DNA from: Cryptomeria japonica
Taxonomy: Eukaryota; Streptophyta; Pinopsida; Cupressales; Cupressaceae
Reading direction: 5' to 3'
Length of the DNA: 64,000 bases
Assembly (NCBI RefSeq): GCF_030272615.1
Contig: NW_026729314.1
Span: forward strand, 39,471-103,470
Shown here: in pieces, positions 47,707 to 58,246 of the stretch
Layout: the number at the start of each line of letters is the position of its first letter
Numbering within the stretch: position 1 is the first letter of the stretch
Notes under the pieces: generated by a model
The model's database searches: none
What the model was told of the DNA's origin: nothing
Seen by the model: the letters and a program-made list of their open reading frames with translations, nothing else
Position numbers and translations under genes: made by a program

Positions 47707-48095
47707 TTAACACTCAGTACATTCACAACAGGTGAACCCCCCTTTTGCAGCTGGAACACATTTATAATGTCCTCTGATCTTAGAGTCACAATGGTTAGCA
47801 GTAATCTACACATATTAATATATGCTGGTAGTGGTGATAGTGGTTTTATGGCTGTTTTACTTGTTGGTCTAATGGATCAATCCTTTGTTTTTTGACTGCT
47901 TTTAATATAAAAAACAATCCATACACATTCACGAATTAATTTGACATTTTAATATAAACGAAAAGTAATAGATTAGCTTATATGCATATACATACTTAGA
48001 TCATCAGTAAGAGGCATGGCTGTTGATGCAGTCATTATTGAGAGCAGTAACAAAACAGCCAGCATAGAGACCAGACTAACTCTCTTACTTGCCAT
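47707..48095 (-). CDS. Secreted cysteine-rich peptide gene, copy 2 (two exons)
   Basis: Exon 1 (48095-47996) encodes a signal peptide MASKRVSLVSMLAVLLLLSI ending MTASTA, then MPLTDDL. A plant-like intron (GTATG at 47995, acceptor TGTAG at 47810-47806, 190 bp, T-rich) leads to exon 2 (47805-47707): ITANHCDSKIRGHYKCVPAA, then KGGFTCCECTEC and a stop. Exon 2 aligns with 7906-8001 of copy 1, and the 3' flanks also match. Caution: with this donor, exon 1 is 100 bp, and the Cys-rich frame of exon 2 would be off by one base. Either another splice site is used or a one-base change near GATTACTGCTAAC makes this a pseudogene. The product would be a secreted peptide stabilised by disulfides; family not recognised. 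Confidence 0.55.
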
Positions 48096-48157
48096 CTCTC
48101 TTTACGTTTTAGAGACCACACAAAATGATTTAGTTAAAATAGTAATGCAGAGCCGTG

Positions 48158-48271
48158 TTATATAGGGATTTATACCATATTAATTAGGAAAGATTGCCTT
48201 TGATTTTAGTTTTGTAGCTACTTCTTGTTTTCTATTTTTATATTTTAATAGATTTTGTTTGCTTTTACTAT
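48158..48271 (-). promoter_or_regulatory. Promoter of peptide gene copy 2
   Basis: The minus strand carries TCCCTATATAAC (TATA at 48158-48165, about 65 bp before the ATG), preceded by TTTCCTAATTAATATGG and by ATAGTAAAAGCAAACAAAATC (48271-48251). All three are shared in order with copy 1. Confidence 0.7.
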
Positions 48272-49397
48272 GTCAATCTTAGAAGTGATGATTTTAACAA
48301 ATGTTGTAGAGGAGTTCAAAATCTTCGGCAAATGGATTTGTCTGCAGTTATTAATGTGATTTTATGATATGAATTTGTTTAAACAGTTAAGGGATAACCG
48401 GGTTCTTTGACAGCTGTGAGATCAAGTTAAAGAAACTGTTTGCTTACTCAGTGAAGTCCGATTTGACTGGGACTATCGCCATTAACAGTGACAGAATAGC
48501 AGTTGGACTTCTATTTGAAAATATAACCAGTGACCGGGTCACCAAATCAAAGAACGTACATATTGAAAAATTCAACAAGAATAAAACAAGTGAAAAATAC
48601 AGCATTTCATTAGGTCAATTCAAATAAACCAATATAAACACCAATACACCTCCATGGAGAACCTTTGGCAATCGTAATTCAAAAGCTTGTCCAAGCACAC
48701 ATCATGAAGTTCCCACTCAATAAACCTTTTGATGATGAAACTCCAAACAATTATATTAAGGACCTCATTCACTAGGTGATAACAAAATAGGAGACAAGTT
48801 CACTTCACCTAGTTCACGAATGCGAATATTTTAATACTCATTTTCGAACCATGAGTAGTTATGTCTAAGTAAGAAAAAGTTAAGGTCACCAAACCTACAA
48901 CATTGAGTTCATTAAAATCTTCTATTACAGGTAAAATCGAATTTGATTGTCCTATCATCACACAACATTAAGTCCAATAAAAAACCTCATTATTATGACT
49001 TAGTCAAATGACATGTCTACTAACTTAACATCTAAGTCAAGACTATAAAAAATAAATCTTTTAATTGTTCTATAACCATAAGGCCTAATTGGGTCACTCT
49101 TCAAGAGACCTCATCTACCATGACTACCAAATATAATGTCATAAATTATCTTGAAAAAAATCTATTACAAAAATCCATTGCGGATCTTTCTAAAATAGCT
49201 CAAACTCATTGAGATATGTTAAGAGTGTCTATTATAGGAGTTGTGTGATGCCCCAAACCAACATGACATGATATCCAATTTTTTTGTTATGACTGTTACT
49301 AGTCTTATTATTAATTAACATTTTGTTTTGTAATTTTTTGATGTTATAAATTCCCTTGAAGATTACATTGTAAGTACTTGGATTTATTTATGAAATT
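48272..49397. other. Non-coding stretch
   Basis: No gene recognised. A less AT-rich piece at 48380-48560 (GGTTCTTTGACAGCTGTG, GACCGGGTCACC) stands out but has no long frame. Confidence 0.5.
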
Positions 49398-49613
49398 TCA
49401 CGACACCCAACTTATTTCTTTTTTATGATATCTTTTTTTGGTTCCATGACTGTTTAAGATTAGAAGATACTTGTCTTTATCATTTTCTAGAAGCCTTTCC
49501 ATAAATTTTTGGAATTTGGGATCTTGTTGGGCTTCTTGAATTTGTTCATCACTTATGACTTCTACCTCAACATCTTGATATCTACTACAAAGTTTTTCTT
49601 CTCTTCCTGACAT
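49398..49613 (-). pseudogene. Possible gag N-terminus of element G
   Basis: A 71-codon minus-strand frame, MSGREEKLCSRYQDVEVEVI then SDEQIQEAQQDPKFQKFMER, is highly charged and helical, unlike random AT-rich translation. It lies downstream of PBS G on the same strand, where gag is expected, and stops abruptly. No capsid motif remains, so the assignment is by position and composition. Confidence 0.35.
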
Positions 49614-50366
49614 GGTTGGTTGTGGCTCTATTTCCTTTTGTTTCTATTTTTGAGCTCTAGTTAGAATGGGCATGTGCGTGATATAATCGAGACTATCTCA
49701 ATAGGTGATCTCTGGTTTAGGTAGATATGACTTGTTAATTTTATCACTCATATTGGTACATTGAGACAAAGAATATTTTTGTTGAAAGGCACATGCTTGT
49801 AAGGTTTCTTCATCAAACTTAGTCCATGACCACGTAGATATTCACAAAAAACAGTGTAGGAATGTGCAATGTTTTAGCAATAGTTTGTGGTTTACATGTA
49901 GAGAAATTTTCTCCTTTTCAAGATTGCCTTTTGACTGTGTTTTCTTTTCTTGGATTGATGATGAATGGTCATACAAGTGATGGAGATTTGTTCTAAACTT
50001 TGATCACAGTTGGAAGTGCTAATTGGATATGCAATACCTAAGTCAAAATAGGAAAGATCCTTCCTATTTGATAAGACTAAGGTAATCTGATTTGTAGCTT
50101 TGTTTCGTGATGGAGGATTATGTATCTTGATAAATGAAACTTAGCTAAAAATAAGAATGATAAGTGCACTATTTTGATTGATCTATGTTTTTAAGAACCC
50201 TTGTGATATCCTGATTCTCCTAAGTTGAAACTGATGTTTTTGGTGACTAAAAAGAACAATTCCTCAAAGGGTATCCAAAGATGGTTTTAATTTTCCAAAA
50301 AAAATTATAACCTGCTCTCCATCTGAGATTTTTTTTTTTTTGACTATGTGATAAACTAGGGAAAGG

Positions 50367-50620
50367 ATGCACTAAAATGTGTATCAAATGTGTTATTTTG
50401 TTCCTTCTATGTGCTAAGCTATCCTATGAAAGTGCTAAAGTTTTCCAACTATGTGCTAACTGGCATTTCTCAGACTATTGATGTTTTGAAAACTTGACCA
50501 GACCTTCATGCGCTATTGGGTGCATTGAATATACTAATGTTTGCTTCCAATGTGCTATTAAATGAGTAAGATGCACTACACTGATGATCCAAAGCCCTAA
50601 TTTGAACTACTGATGCACTA
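50367..50620 (-). repeat. 21-bp-periodic ATGCGCTA motif array (G, distal block)
   Basis: Motif starts at 50367, 50388, 50409, 50430, 50451, 50472 (weak), then after a slip 50508, 50529, 50550, 50571, 50592 and 50613. Spacing is exactly 21 bp on either side of the slip. TGATGTTTT is at 50479-50487, close to the slip. Confidence 0.85.
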
Positions 50621-52168
50621 AACTACCTTAAGGTTTAAAATTTTGACAAACTTGACTTGTGTTTTTGTGAGAATTTTGTTTGTTTGATGGATGATCTTTT
50701 GAAAATGATTTGAAAACAAAACAACAAGTAATAAGACAATTTGTATTTGTCTATAGTCTAAACAATGAGTGTATGTTCAATAGGATCTTTTCAAATCCCT
50801 GTTTATTTTCAGTGGTTTTGAACAAGAAAGACACATCAAGAAAATTCTTTAATCTCAAGGGTCATTAAAAATATCAATAGCTAACATCTTGATACTCCTT
50901 CAACTCAAACAACCATGTCACACCCTAACGTGCACCCATTATTTTGCCTTTTTTCTAGAAGTTGAACTAAAGAGACTTTCTTCTCAATTAGATCATTTTC
51001 TTGGGAGATGTATGGTGAGTGTCTTGGGGGAAAATTCTTCCCCACCCTTGCAGTATGATATTAAAAATGTTTGGATAACTAACATGGCGAGTCTTCTACT
51101 CTTAAAGCATTTAGTAAGGCTTTTGTCCTATCTTCAATGATAAACTCCCTTGGGAGGCTTCCCAACCTTTAGTACAAAGGCTTTACGTATCTCAAGGATA
51201 CTGGGGGAAGGATAATCAATGAGCAAAATAGTTGAACCTTATTTTCATCACATTCACATTTGATTATAGTGGGTTGGAATACTTGGCGTTAGTCGTTCCC
51301 CACTTAGGTCATTACCCTCTCATATACCTTATGGGCTTCTCAGGAGGGAAGGCCTACTAAAGGTTGTATCTTATTTGCAAGAAATGAAAGAAAACAAAAG
51401 GATTGAGTTTGGCTTTTTGATCACCCAATTAAGTAGAGAGCATATACCTATCACTTTCAAGTCACAATGAAAACTTGTTCTTTTTATCCTAATATTGAAA
51501 AATGATCTAATGGCTACTTGGAAAATTTGTTCCAACAATCATGATGTTCATTTTACCCAAGATAGCAATGATGAAAAGATCACAATATTTTTTAACTTTG
51601 TGGAAAAAAACCTGCTCAACAAAAGAAAAATCATCAATGATAAATTGCAATGACAAACTTTTTTGAGAAAGTTTAAAATTAAAAAAAAAAAAAAAACTCA
51701 CAACTTAACTAAAATGACTTGTTCTTTTTTAGTTTGTAAAGGAAGTGTGGCTTGCCTTCTTTTATCCCTTTGTAACAAAAGAAAAAAATGTTTTGTTCTT
51801 TTTAAGTAAACCAAAAAGAAATGTTTTCTTTGTGGTTCTTTTTAAACTTTTGCAAAAGAAGAAGAAGAAAATGAGGTTCCTTTTAAAGCACCAAAATACA
51901 AGATGAGGTTGTTTTTATATCCTTGAAAAAAAATGAAGTGTGATGTTCATTTTACCTTTTCAAGGAAATAAAGTGAATTCTTTTTATCCCTTTGTGAAAT
52001 AAAAGAAAAAATCTTTGAAAAATAAAGAAAAAATTCTAATCTAACTCCTTTGGATGTGCAACAAACATTAGTTCTTGCAAAAACCTGCTGAAAAAGTTAA
52101 TTAATATTGTGGGCTGAGAAGCCTAAACTTTTCACCTTTTCTGTCTTACAAAATTATTTTTGTCTGTC

Positions 52169-52391
52169 ATGCGCTAAAAGATAAAAGAAAAGTGCTATTT
52201 TGCAGCGCCTATGTGCTAGGTTGGGACTCAAATGCGCTATATTGATGTTTTGATGCACTAAAGGAAGATTCAATCCTTATGCACTCGGATAAGGTTCTTA
52301 TGCGCTGACTTATTATTCAGATGCGCTAGAGTACAGGTCACATATGCTAAAAGATGGGGTATATGCACTAGACTGGCTTACATATGTGCTA
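52169..52391 (-). repeat. 21-bp-periodic ATGCGCTA motif array (G, proximal block)
   Basis: Motif starts at 52169, 52190, 52211, 52232, 52253, then 52279, 52300, 52321, 52342, 52363 and 52384. All steps are 21 bp except one of 26. Variants are ATGCGCTA, ATGTGCTA, ATGCACTA, ATATGCTA. TGATGTTTT is at 52243-52251. Confidence 0.9.
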
Positions 52392-52456
52392 TTATGAGAT
52401 TCTCCTAAGAATTTGTCTTCAACCTGCATACAAAACAATTAAAAATTTAGGGATGG

Positions 52457-52474
52457 GCCCCACAGTGGGCACCA
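52457..52474 (-). promoter_or_regulatory. Primer-binding site of element G
   Basis: The minus strand reads TGGTGCCCACTGTGGGGC four bases after the LTR end. It resembles the tRNA-Arg-type TGGCGCCCACCGTGGGG site of Tat/Ogre-like gypsy elements; the tRNA is inferred. Confidence 0.75.
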
Positions 52475-52478
52475 AAAA

Positions 52479-53824
52479 TGTATGCTAGGATGTCGGTACC
52501 TTCCAATTAGTCAAAAAAACATGAAACTAGTCATACCAATGAAAATTAGTTATAAAGACTAACCTAGTTAAACTAGTTTAAACAAGGAAATATTTCAAAA
52601 GAGTCTCACTGTTCTCTCTCATAGGATTCCTCAAGTCATGGTTGATCTTAGATGATTGAGAAACCGACCTTTGGAATGACAAATCCAAGAACGAGTGATA
52701 ATGGATAAAATGATCTATATGCAACATGCACCTAAGATCTATGTGGGTATAATAAACTTACTAAGATGAGGATTATTCTATGATAAATAAAGTTAAACAA
52801 GCTATGCTAACATAATAAAATGCTATACTAACATGCTTCCAAATGATTAAGATGATGATTAACAAAGATAGACAAAAAGCTTGATGAAATGAACTATAAT
52901 CTGGATGCATGAAAACTTGGATCATGGATAATAAAAGAAATGAGGCCTATTTATAGATGAAATAAGAAATTGGATGGTTAAGGTTGGATAATCTTAACAA
53001 GGGTTAAGATTGAAGGATATTCAATCCATGTTTACAATTTTCACCAATGAAATGGAGACAATTGTCAACAAGAGAGGGTTTAAAAGGAGATAGACATGGT
53101 GGTTACCCTAGGGGGTAAGGTTAGGGTTGAGTTATAGGATAATTCTTTTATCCAAAGGATAAAATCTTGTGCAAAGGTTAAAGGGATAACCATGGTCAAA
53201 GCAATGAATGCTTAAAGAGACCCATGGGTTAAAAGATGGTTAAGCTAGAAAGAAATTATCTAACCAAGGGTTGAGTTTGAGTTAATCATTAATGGTTATT
53301 GAAGACTTTTGAGGTTAACTTGTTGGAGACATAAATATTTTAATGGTTTGTGAATACTTTTGCATTTTTTTGAGAAGTGACATTTTCTTAAAAAATATGC
53401 AAATGATTAAAGGGGGATTAGGATAAATTGGAAGTGATTAGAACATTCTAGAAGAGGTTTAAGCATGCAAGTGGGAGGATTTTTAGGATTTAATTGAAAT
53501 AAATTGATTTATTTCAAAAAGTGGGTTGCAAATTTCTTTTGAGAGGATTTAAATAAATATTGATTTATTTAAATGCAAATGGATTTTTAATGAAATGTAA
53601 ATTTAATTAAATGAAAAAGAAGGATTTAATTTAATAAATACAATTTATTTAATTAATGGCTAGAATTTGGCTAAATAAAATATATCAAATAAATTGAATA
53701 ATTTATTTAATCAATAGAGGGAAGTGAATTAATTAAATATGATTTAATTAATAGAAGAATTGCTAGTCAATTAAAGAAATATTGAATATGTATTTAATTA
53801 GGTGGTCAGATTTATGTGTCTACA
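52479..53824 (-). repeat. LTR G (1346 bp, gypsy-like)
   Basis: The minus strand runs from TGTAGACACATAAATCTGAC at 53824 to TAGCATACA at 52479. A TATA box ATCTATAAATAGG lies near 52962. Homologous along its length to LTR F. Unusually it has a PBS on its 3' side and a polypurine tract on its 5' side. Confidence 0.85.
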
Positions 53825-53842
53825 TTGTGCCCCTCTTTGAAG
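53825..53842 (-). promoter_or_regulatory. Polypurine tract upstream of LTR G
   Basis: The minus strand reads TTCAAAGAGGGGCACAA directly before the LTR TG. It implies that internal sequence of an element lies at higher coordinates, now split by element B. Confidence 0.7.
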
Positions 53843-54861
53843 TGATGTGTGTGCACATGTTGGTTCAAACAAAAATTGCCTGATGATGCAGATAATTTTT
53901 TTTATTTTCCCCAGATGCTAATTGTCAAATAATGATGTAAGCATGCCCCCTCGGGAGATGAATCAGATAGTTTTTTGATTTTTTTTTGGATTTTGACAAT
54001 CGATTCATTTCCTGATAAATTAAATAATTGATGTTGCCGGTTAACTTGATTTGATCTCCCAATAAAATGTCAATTTCTTGATTACTTTGATGTGTTCACT
54101 CATTTAGATGATTGATTGAGTTTGATTGCCCTCATGATTGATGAGTGTCAATGTTATAAACTCATGATTCAATGACTGGATAGGTTTGATTGATTGTATG
54201 ACCTCATGATGGATGAGAGTCACTGTAGATTGAGTTTGATTGACCTTCTTATTAATGAGGATCAATAATATAAACTCATGATTTGATGATTTGATAAGGT
54301 TTATCGATTGTGTGACCCCATGATTGATGAGTCACTGATAGATTGAGTTTGATTGACCTTCTGATTGATGAGGGCCAATGATATAAACTCATGATTTGAT
54401 GATTTGATAGGGTTGATCGATTGTGTGACCTCATGATTGATGAGAGTCACTAATATGTGCTCAAAGAGATTGATTAAAATCTCAAGGGAGCTGATAGGAT
54501 AATTGATTGATTGATAGATAATTGATATTTTGTTGATATTATGCTACAGGCAGATTTAGATGTGTTGATATTGGTGCATTCGGGGGGGAAACAAGAGGTT
54601 CGGTTAGGCCAACAGTATTTGGAGAGAGAACAACTTAGGTCCATGTGTTCTCCTTTTGATGTATACATGCCCCTAAAGACATTTTATGATTCATGTTTTG
54701 CCTGAGATGTATCTTTTTAATGTTTTTGACATCACTATACACTTGGTCATTGATTTGGAATTTATGATATGATATGCAGTAGATGATTAGATGCATGTTA
54801 CATGGTACATGATTTATGCTTTACTTATATGATAGATGGATGAATTTTATTTTTGCTCTAT
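53843..54861 (-). other. 3' non-coding part of the element preceding LTR G
   Basis: No coding frame. A three-copy tandem repeat lies at 54114-54456. Contiguous, before insertion of B, with 62684 onward. Confidence 0.5.
54114..54456. repeat. Tandem repeat, three units of about 114 bp
   Basis: Units start at 54114, 54228 and 54341 with GATTGAGTTTGATTG(A/C)CC. All contain ATAAACTCATGATT(T/C)(G/A)ATGA and a GATTGTGTGACC(T/C)CATGATTG-like end. Confidence 0.9.
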
Positions 54862-54866
54862 ATGGT
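54862..54866 (+). repeat. Target-site duplication of element B, left copy
   Basis: ATGGT immediately before the LTR; the same five bases follow the other LTR at 62679-62683. Confidence 0.92.
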
Positions 54867-56070
54867 TGTAAAGTAGAAAATCGCGATCGAACCCTAGTTG
54901 CTCTCCCCTCTTCCAACTCCAAGGAGAGAGAAGGGAGATTCACTAGGGTTGATGGTTTTCACTTAGGGGAGAGACTTTACATTCAAAAGAGGGGTTGAAA
55001 CCCACAAGATCCAATCCCACACAATGCAAGATTGGATGCTAAGTGTGTTTAAAGGGTTAAGAAAGCAAGGCTACCCTCTTTTGTAAAGAATGTTGATAGA
55101 GGAATTAAGCTAGGAATGCATAGAAAGTGATAAAAATTCGCTTATAAACTGAGATAAGGATATAGGATGAAGCTGCAGACCTGGAATTAGCAGTAAAATG
55201 TCGATACGGCACTGTCCTACAAATTTGAGCAAAAGTTGTCGGGACGATGGCGCCCGGCGTGCACACGGTCCTCCGAAAAATCCACGAAACGAAGGGGGAT
55301 CTGTTCATCTCTGCACAAGGATTTCAGATCTTCAATTTCAGCCGCGTACCTGCAACCTACACACAGAAAAGCGAAGACAATTGGGGGGTTAGGGATTAGG
55401 GGTTTGCCCTTAGGTCAAACCCCGATTTTGGAATTAACCAAGAAATGAGAAATGTTGTAAATGTAATGTAAAACAAGTACTAATACCTTGTTGTAAGGAT
55501 GTTTGTATCCTTATATGCGAAGGTATAGATGTTGTTGTTTGTTGTATTGTTGTATGTTGTATGTAGCATGTAGTATGTGATCTCCTCTTCAATGGTTGAA
55601 TCCTTGTCTTGAATGCAACACTTAGCCTTGAATGGAGACTTAGAATGATCAATTGCTTGAAAGAATGCTTGAATGCTTGAATGCTTGAGTATAGTTTCCA
55701 CACTTTTTCCCTCATATCGAATGAAAGAGGAAAATGTAGTTTATATACTTGTCAATTAGGGGTGATAGACTGATTTTCCCGACCTTAGGCCGACCAGGAA
55801 AGATAATTTTCCAATTTGCAAACATAAAGACCCGAAGTCCAAAAGAGACCGGGCCCAAAATAGGACCCAGGGACCAGGGCGCTGGGCCCTCTGGTCCCAC
55901 CTCCCGGGATAGCAGGGTGCAAAGGAGGTTCAGGCCAGGGTGCAAGAAAATGCAGTTTTTTGGTGTCATAATCAGGTTTCGGGGTCTCCATTCAGGTTGT
56001 GTGCTGTGTCGCCATCGTGAAGACCAAAATGTAGTCGAAATTGCAAGTGTCACAATTTTAGGACACTACA
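54867..56070 (-). repeat. 3' LTR of element B (1204 bp)
   Basis: The minus strand starts TGTAGTGTCCTAAAATTG at 56070 and ends CTACTTTACA at 54867. A TATA box AGTATATAAA lies at 55741-55750. Contains three to four GAATGCTT repeats (55661-55688). It differs from the 5' LTR by scattered substitutions and by lacking a GGTCCT-rich segment of roughly 30-40 bp. Confidence 0.92.
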
Positions 56071-56086
56071 TTTAGCCCCCACTTTA
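56071..56086 (-). promoter_or_regulatory. Polypurine tract of element B
   Basis: The minus strand reads TAAAGTGGGGGCTAAA just before the 3' LTR TGTAG. Confidence 0.88.
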
Positions 56087-56809
56087 GCGGGAGTATAAGC
56101 GTACGCCAATACTTCCGGTAAAGTACAAGGAAACAACATTGAAAGACTTTCACCACGTCAAGGAGGCAAGATACACCAAGCCCCCACTGGACTAAGGATC
56201 TTACGACTTCGATTGACAAAGTAAAAGGGAAGATCACGAGGGAGAACCATGACTATCAGTAGCAAGGTTCCCTCACTATGAGTCATGCAAGAAAGATATC
56301 AAAAATTTTCAAGGCAAGGTTAAATTTGCCAAGAAATTTTCAAGTATCTTGAAAAGATATGAACGGGATGTATGCCCCCCTACGTTAAAGCGATCGCACA
56401 TGCCTCACTGGGGGTGATTGCTTTAAGGTAGTGATACATATAAGAAATGAGAAAGGAGCACGTTATCGCAAGGATTTAGCCCCCAAGTGTGAGATAAGCC
56501 CAAGGATAATAGACACAAAACACAAAGCACAAGGTGACTTTGCTTTCCTCGGGGTCAGTATGCTGTATGATAATTCATGTATATCATATGTATGTATGCA
56601 TAATTGTTCTTCATTCCCCAATCAAGGAAGGTCACCTAGAAGAAGGGCACACATGTGTCTTTTGAGTCAACATGAGAGAGATCGAGAGATCTCAATGTTT
56701 TGCATCGTCCACAAGTAGACAACACTAAGGACAAAAAATAGAAGAATGAGAATAACATATAGAAGAAGTAACAAAAGGGAGGAGGAGAGAATCTGCTATG
56801 CTAATGAAA
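56087..56809 (-). other. 3' non-coding region of element B
   Basis: Stop-rich in all frames. Contains a second purine-rich piece and GCGATCG (56389). Where pol would be expected there is no motif. Confidence 0.6.
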
Positions 56810-58246
56810 CTAGTCTAGCACGTCATCTACCCCCCGATCTTGCTGATCAATGTTTCGGGAAGGTAGGAAACACGCTAGAGGAGGAACATCCAACACAGCA
56901 GATGGAGCTATCACCAGATCCAAATAAGGGCTATGTTCATGTTCCGAGCCACGTTGTTCTTGTCTAGGAGCTAGGATAAGTGCTTTAGAAAATTCATTAG
57001 ATAAATGGTTATCAATATCAACAAGTTCATATTCACTATCAGAATGAACAAGAGTAACATTTGCATCATGAATAACATTTTCATCTATATCTTCATCAAG
57101 ATTTATAAAGATAGGGTCTTTAACTCGCACAGGATCAAGACCATCATGCATCTTATGTTTAGGAGATTTCAGCTCAATCATCGGCTGAGGAGAAAATGGA
57201 ATAATGCTTGTTGAAGGTGTTTTTGGGGATTGCAAAGTTTGAGAGGCAGCTGCCTGAGCTCTAAGACGACGCTTTCGTCGGCGTTCACGTGCAGAATGAT
57301 TTCGTCTAGTCTTAGTAGGAAGTTGTGAAGATTGAGGAGGAGGAATGTTCTCATCCTTATCACTTGGGTGTTTAGGTTGTGGTCTCTTAGGTTGAATAAT
57401 AGGAGAAGAGGAAGGTCTCTTCTCTCTATAAAAGGAAGGAGGATGAACTGCTCCATACAAAGGAGGAATATTTGGTTTAGGAAGGAGACCAAGCCCATCA
57501 TGACGAGGAGGCATAGGTCTACTTTTAGGAAGTTTATTAGATATAGGCATAGTCACATCCATAGGGATGGGTTGGGAATCTTCTTGAGGAAAGACATTAG
57601 TTTTATCTTTCAAAGGAAGAACTTCCTTCTCAAGAACGATAGGAATATCAAGTTTGGGTGTTCTAGGTTCACTTAGAGATAGGATCATATTTGTTTTCCA
57701 CTTTTGATAAGATTTGAAAAGATGATCACTTCGCGGAGGAAGAGATTTGAATTGTTTAGGCCAAAAATAATCAATAGGAACGCTAGAAGTTCTTTCAGCT
57801 GGTTTAAAGAGACTATGATTGACAGTAACAACTTCACCATTATGGGGAAATTTCAAACACTTGTGAATAGGAGAAGCAATAGCTTTCATGGAAGATAGCC
57901 AAGGATAGCCTAGCTTCACACGAAATTGTTCGGATGATGGAATAATAGCAAAGTCCACATCAAGGGTTTTGTTATGGACCTCAATAGGTAATGTAATAGA
58001 ACCAATTGTAGGAGAAGAAAATGCATCAAATAGTTTCACAACCACATTTTTTTCATCATAGATTACTTGATTCAATTGCAAAGTAAAAAGAAATTCTTCA
58101 GTAATGATATTAACCATACAAGAAGGATCTATAAGCACTCCACGGCTAGGTGTGTTCTTAACTTTTGCAACTATATATAAAGGACCATCAGGTGCCCTGA
58201 TAGTTTCACTGGAATCAAATGTGATGGAAGGTTCTTTAGGGATTTT
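56810..58246 (-). CDS. Protease and basic C-terminal region of element B, in frame after UAG
   Basis: The frame continues from gag past one UAG: KIPKEPSITFDSSETIRAPD then GVLIDPSCMVNIITEEFLFT, a retropepsin fold with the catalytic Asp but Pro-Ser where Thr/Ser-Gly is usual. VEVHNKTL-like and LGYPWLSSMKAI (the GRPWL counterpart, about 57890) follow. After the protease comes a Pro-rich linker and an Arg/Lys block KTRRNHSARERRRKRRLRAQ (about 57310-57250), typical of Tat-like proteins and likely to bind RNA or act as a nuclear signal. An acidic tail ends at 56810. No RT follows. The first Met is at 58138, but that is inside the protease, so readthrough of the UAG is needed for a complete enzyme. 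Confidence 0.82.
   Translation of the reverse strand, partial: KIPKEPSITFDSSETIRAPDGPLYIVAKVKNTPSRGVLIDPSCMVNIITEEFLFTLQLNQVIYDEKNVVVKLFDAFSSPTIGSITLPIEVHNKTLDVDFAIIPSSEQFRVKLGYPWLSSMKAIASPIHKCLKFPHNGEVVTVNHSLFKPAERTSSVPIDYFWPKQFKSLPPRSDHLFKSYQKWKTNMILSLSEPRTPKLDIPIVLEKEVLPLKDKTNVFPQEDSQPIPMDVTMPISNKLPKSRPMPPRHDGLGLLPKPNIPPLYGAVHPPSFYREKRPSSSPIIQPKRPQPKHPSDKDENIPPPQSSQLPTKTRRNHSARERRRKRRLRAQAAASQTLQSPKTPSTSIIPFSPQPMIELKSPKHKMHDGLDPVRVKDPIFINLDEDIDENVIHDANVTLVHSDSEYELVDIDNHLSNEFSKALILAPRQEQRGSEHEHSPYLDLVIAPSAVLDVPPLACFLPSRNIDQQDRGVDDVLD

Larger units (their letters stand above)
49614..52456 (-). other. Long 5' leader of element G
   Basis: Between the PBS and the gag-like frame. Contains two 21-bp-periodic arrays (50367-50620, 52169-52391) and, between them at 51690-52020, repeated GTTCTTTTTA/CTTTGTGAAA phrases. 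No coding frame with family features. Confidence 0.5.

Noticed and set aside
55434-55715. 93-codon minus-strand frame repeated at 62012-62293
   Set aside because: It lies wholly inside the two LTRs of element B, so its conservation follows from LTR identity. No start context or domain.
55749-56075. 108-codon plus-strand frame with a related 130-codon frame at 62327-62719
   Set aside because: Within the LTRs of element B, on the strand opposite to its genes; GC-rich LTR sequence read by chance.
57332-57676. 114-codon plus-strand Arg-rich frame
   Set aside because: Antisense of the protease-tail coding region of element B.
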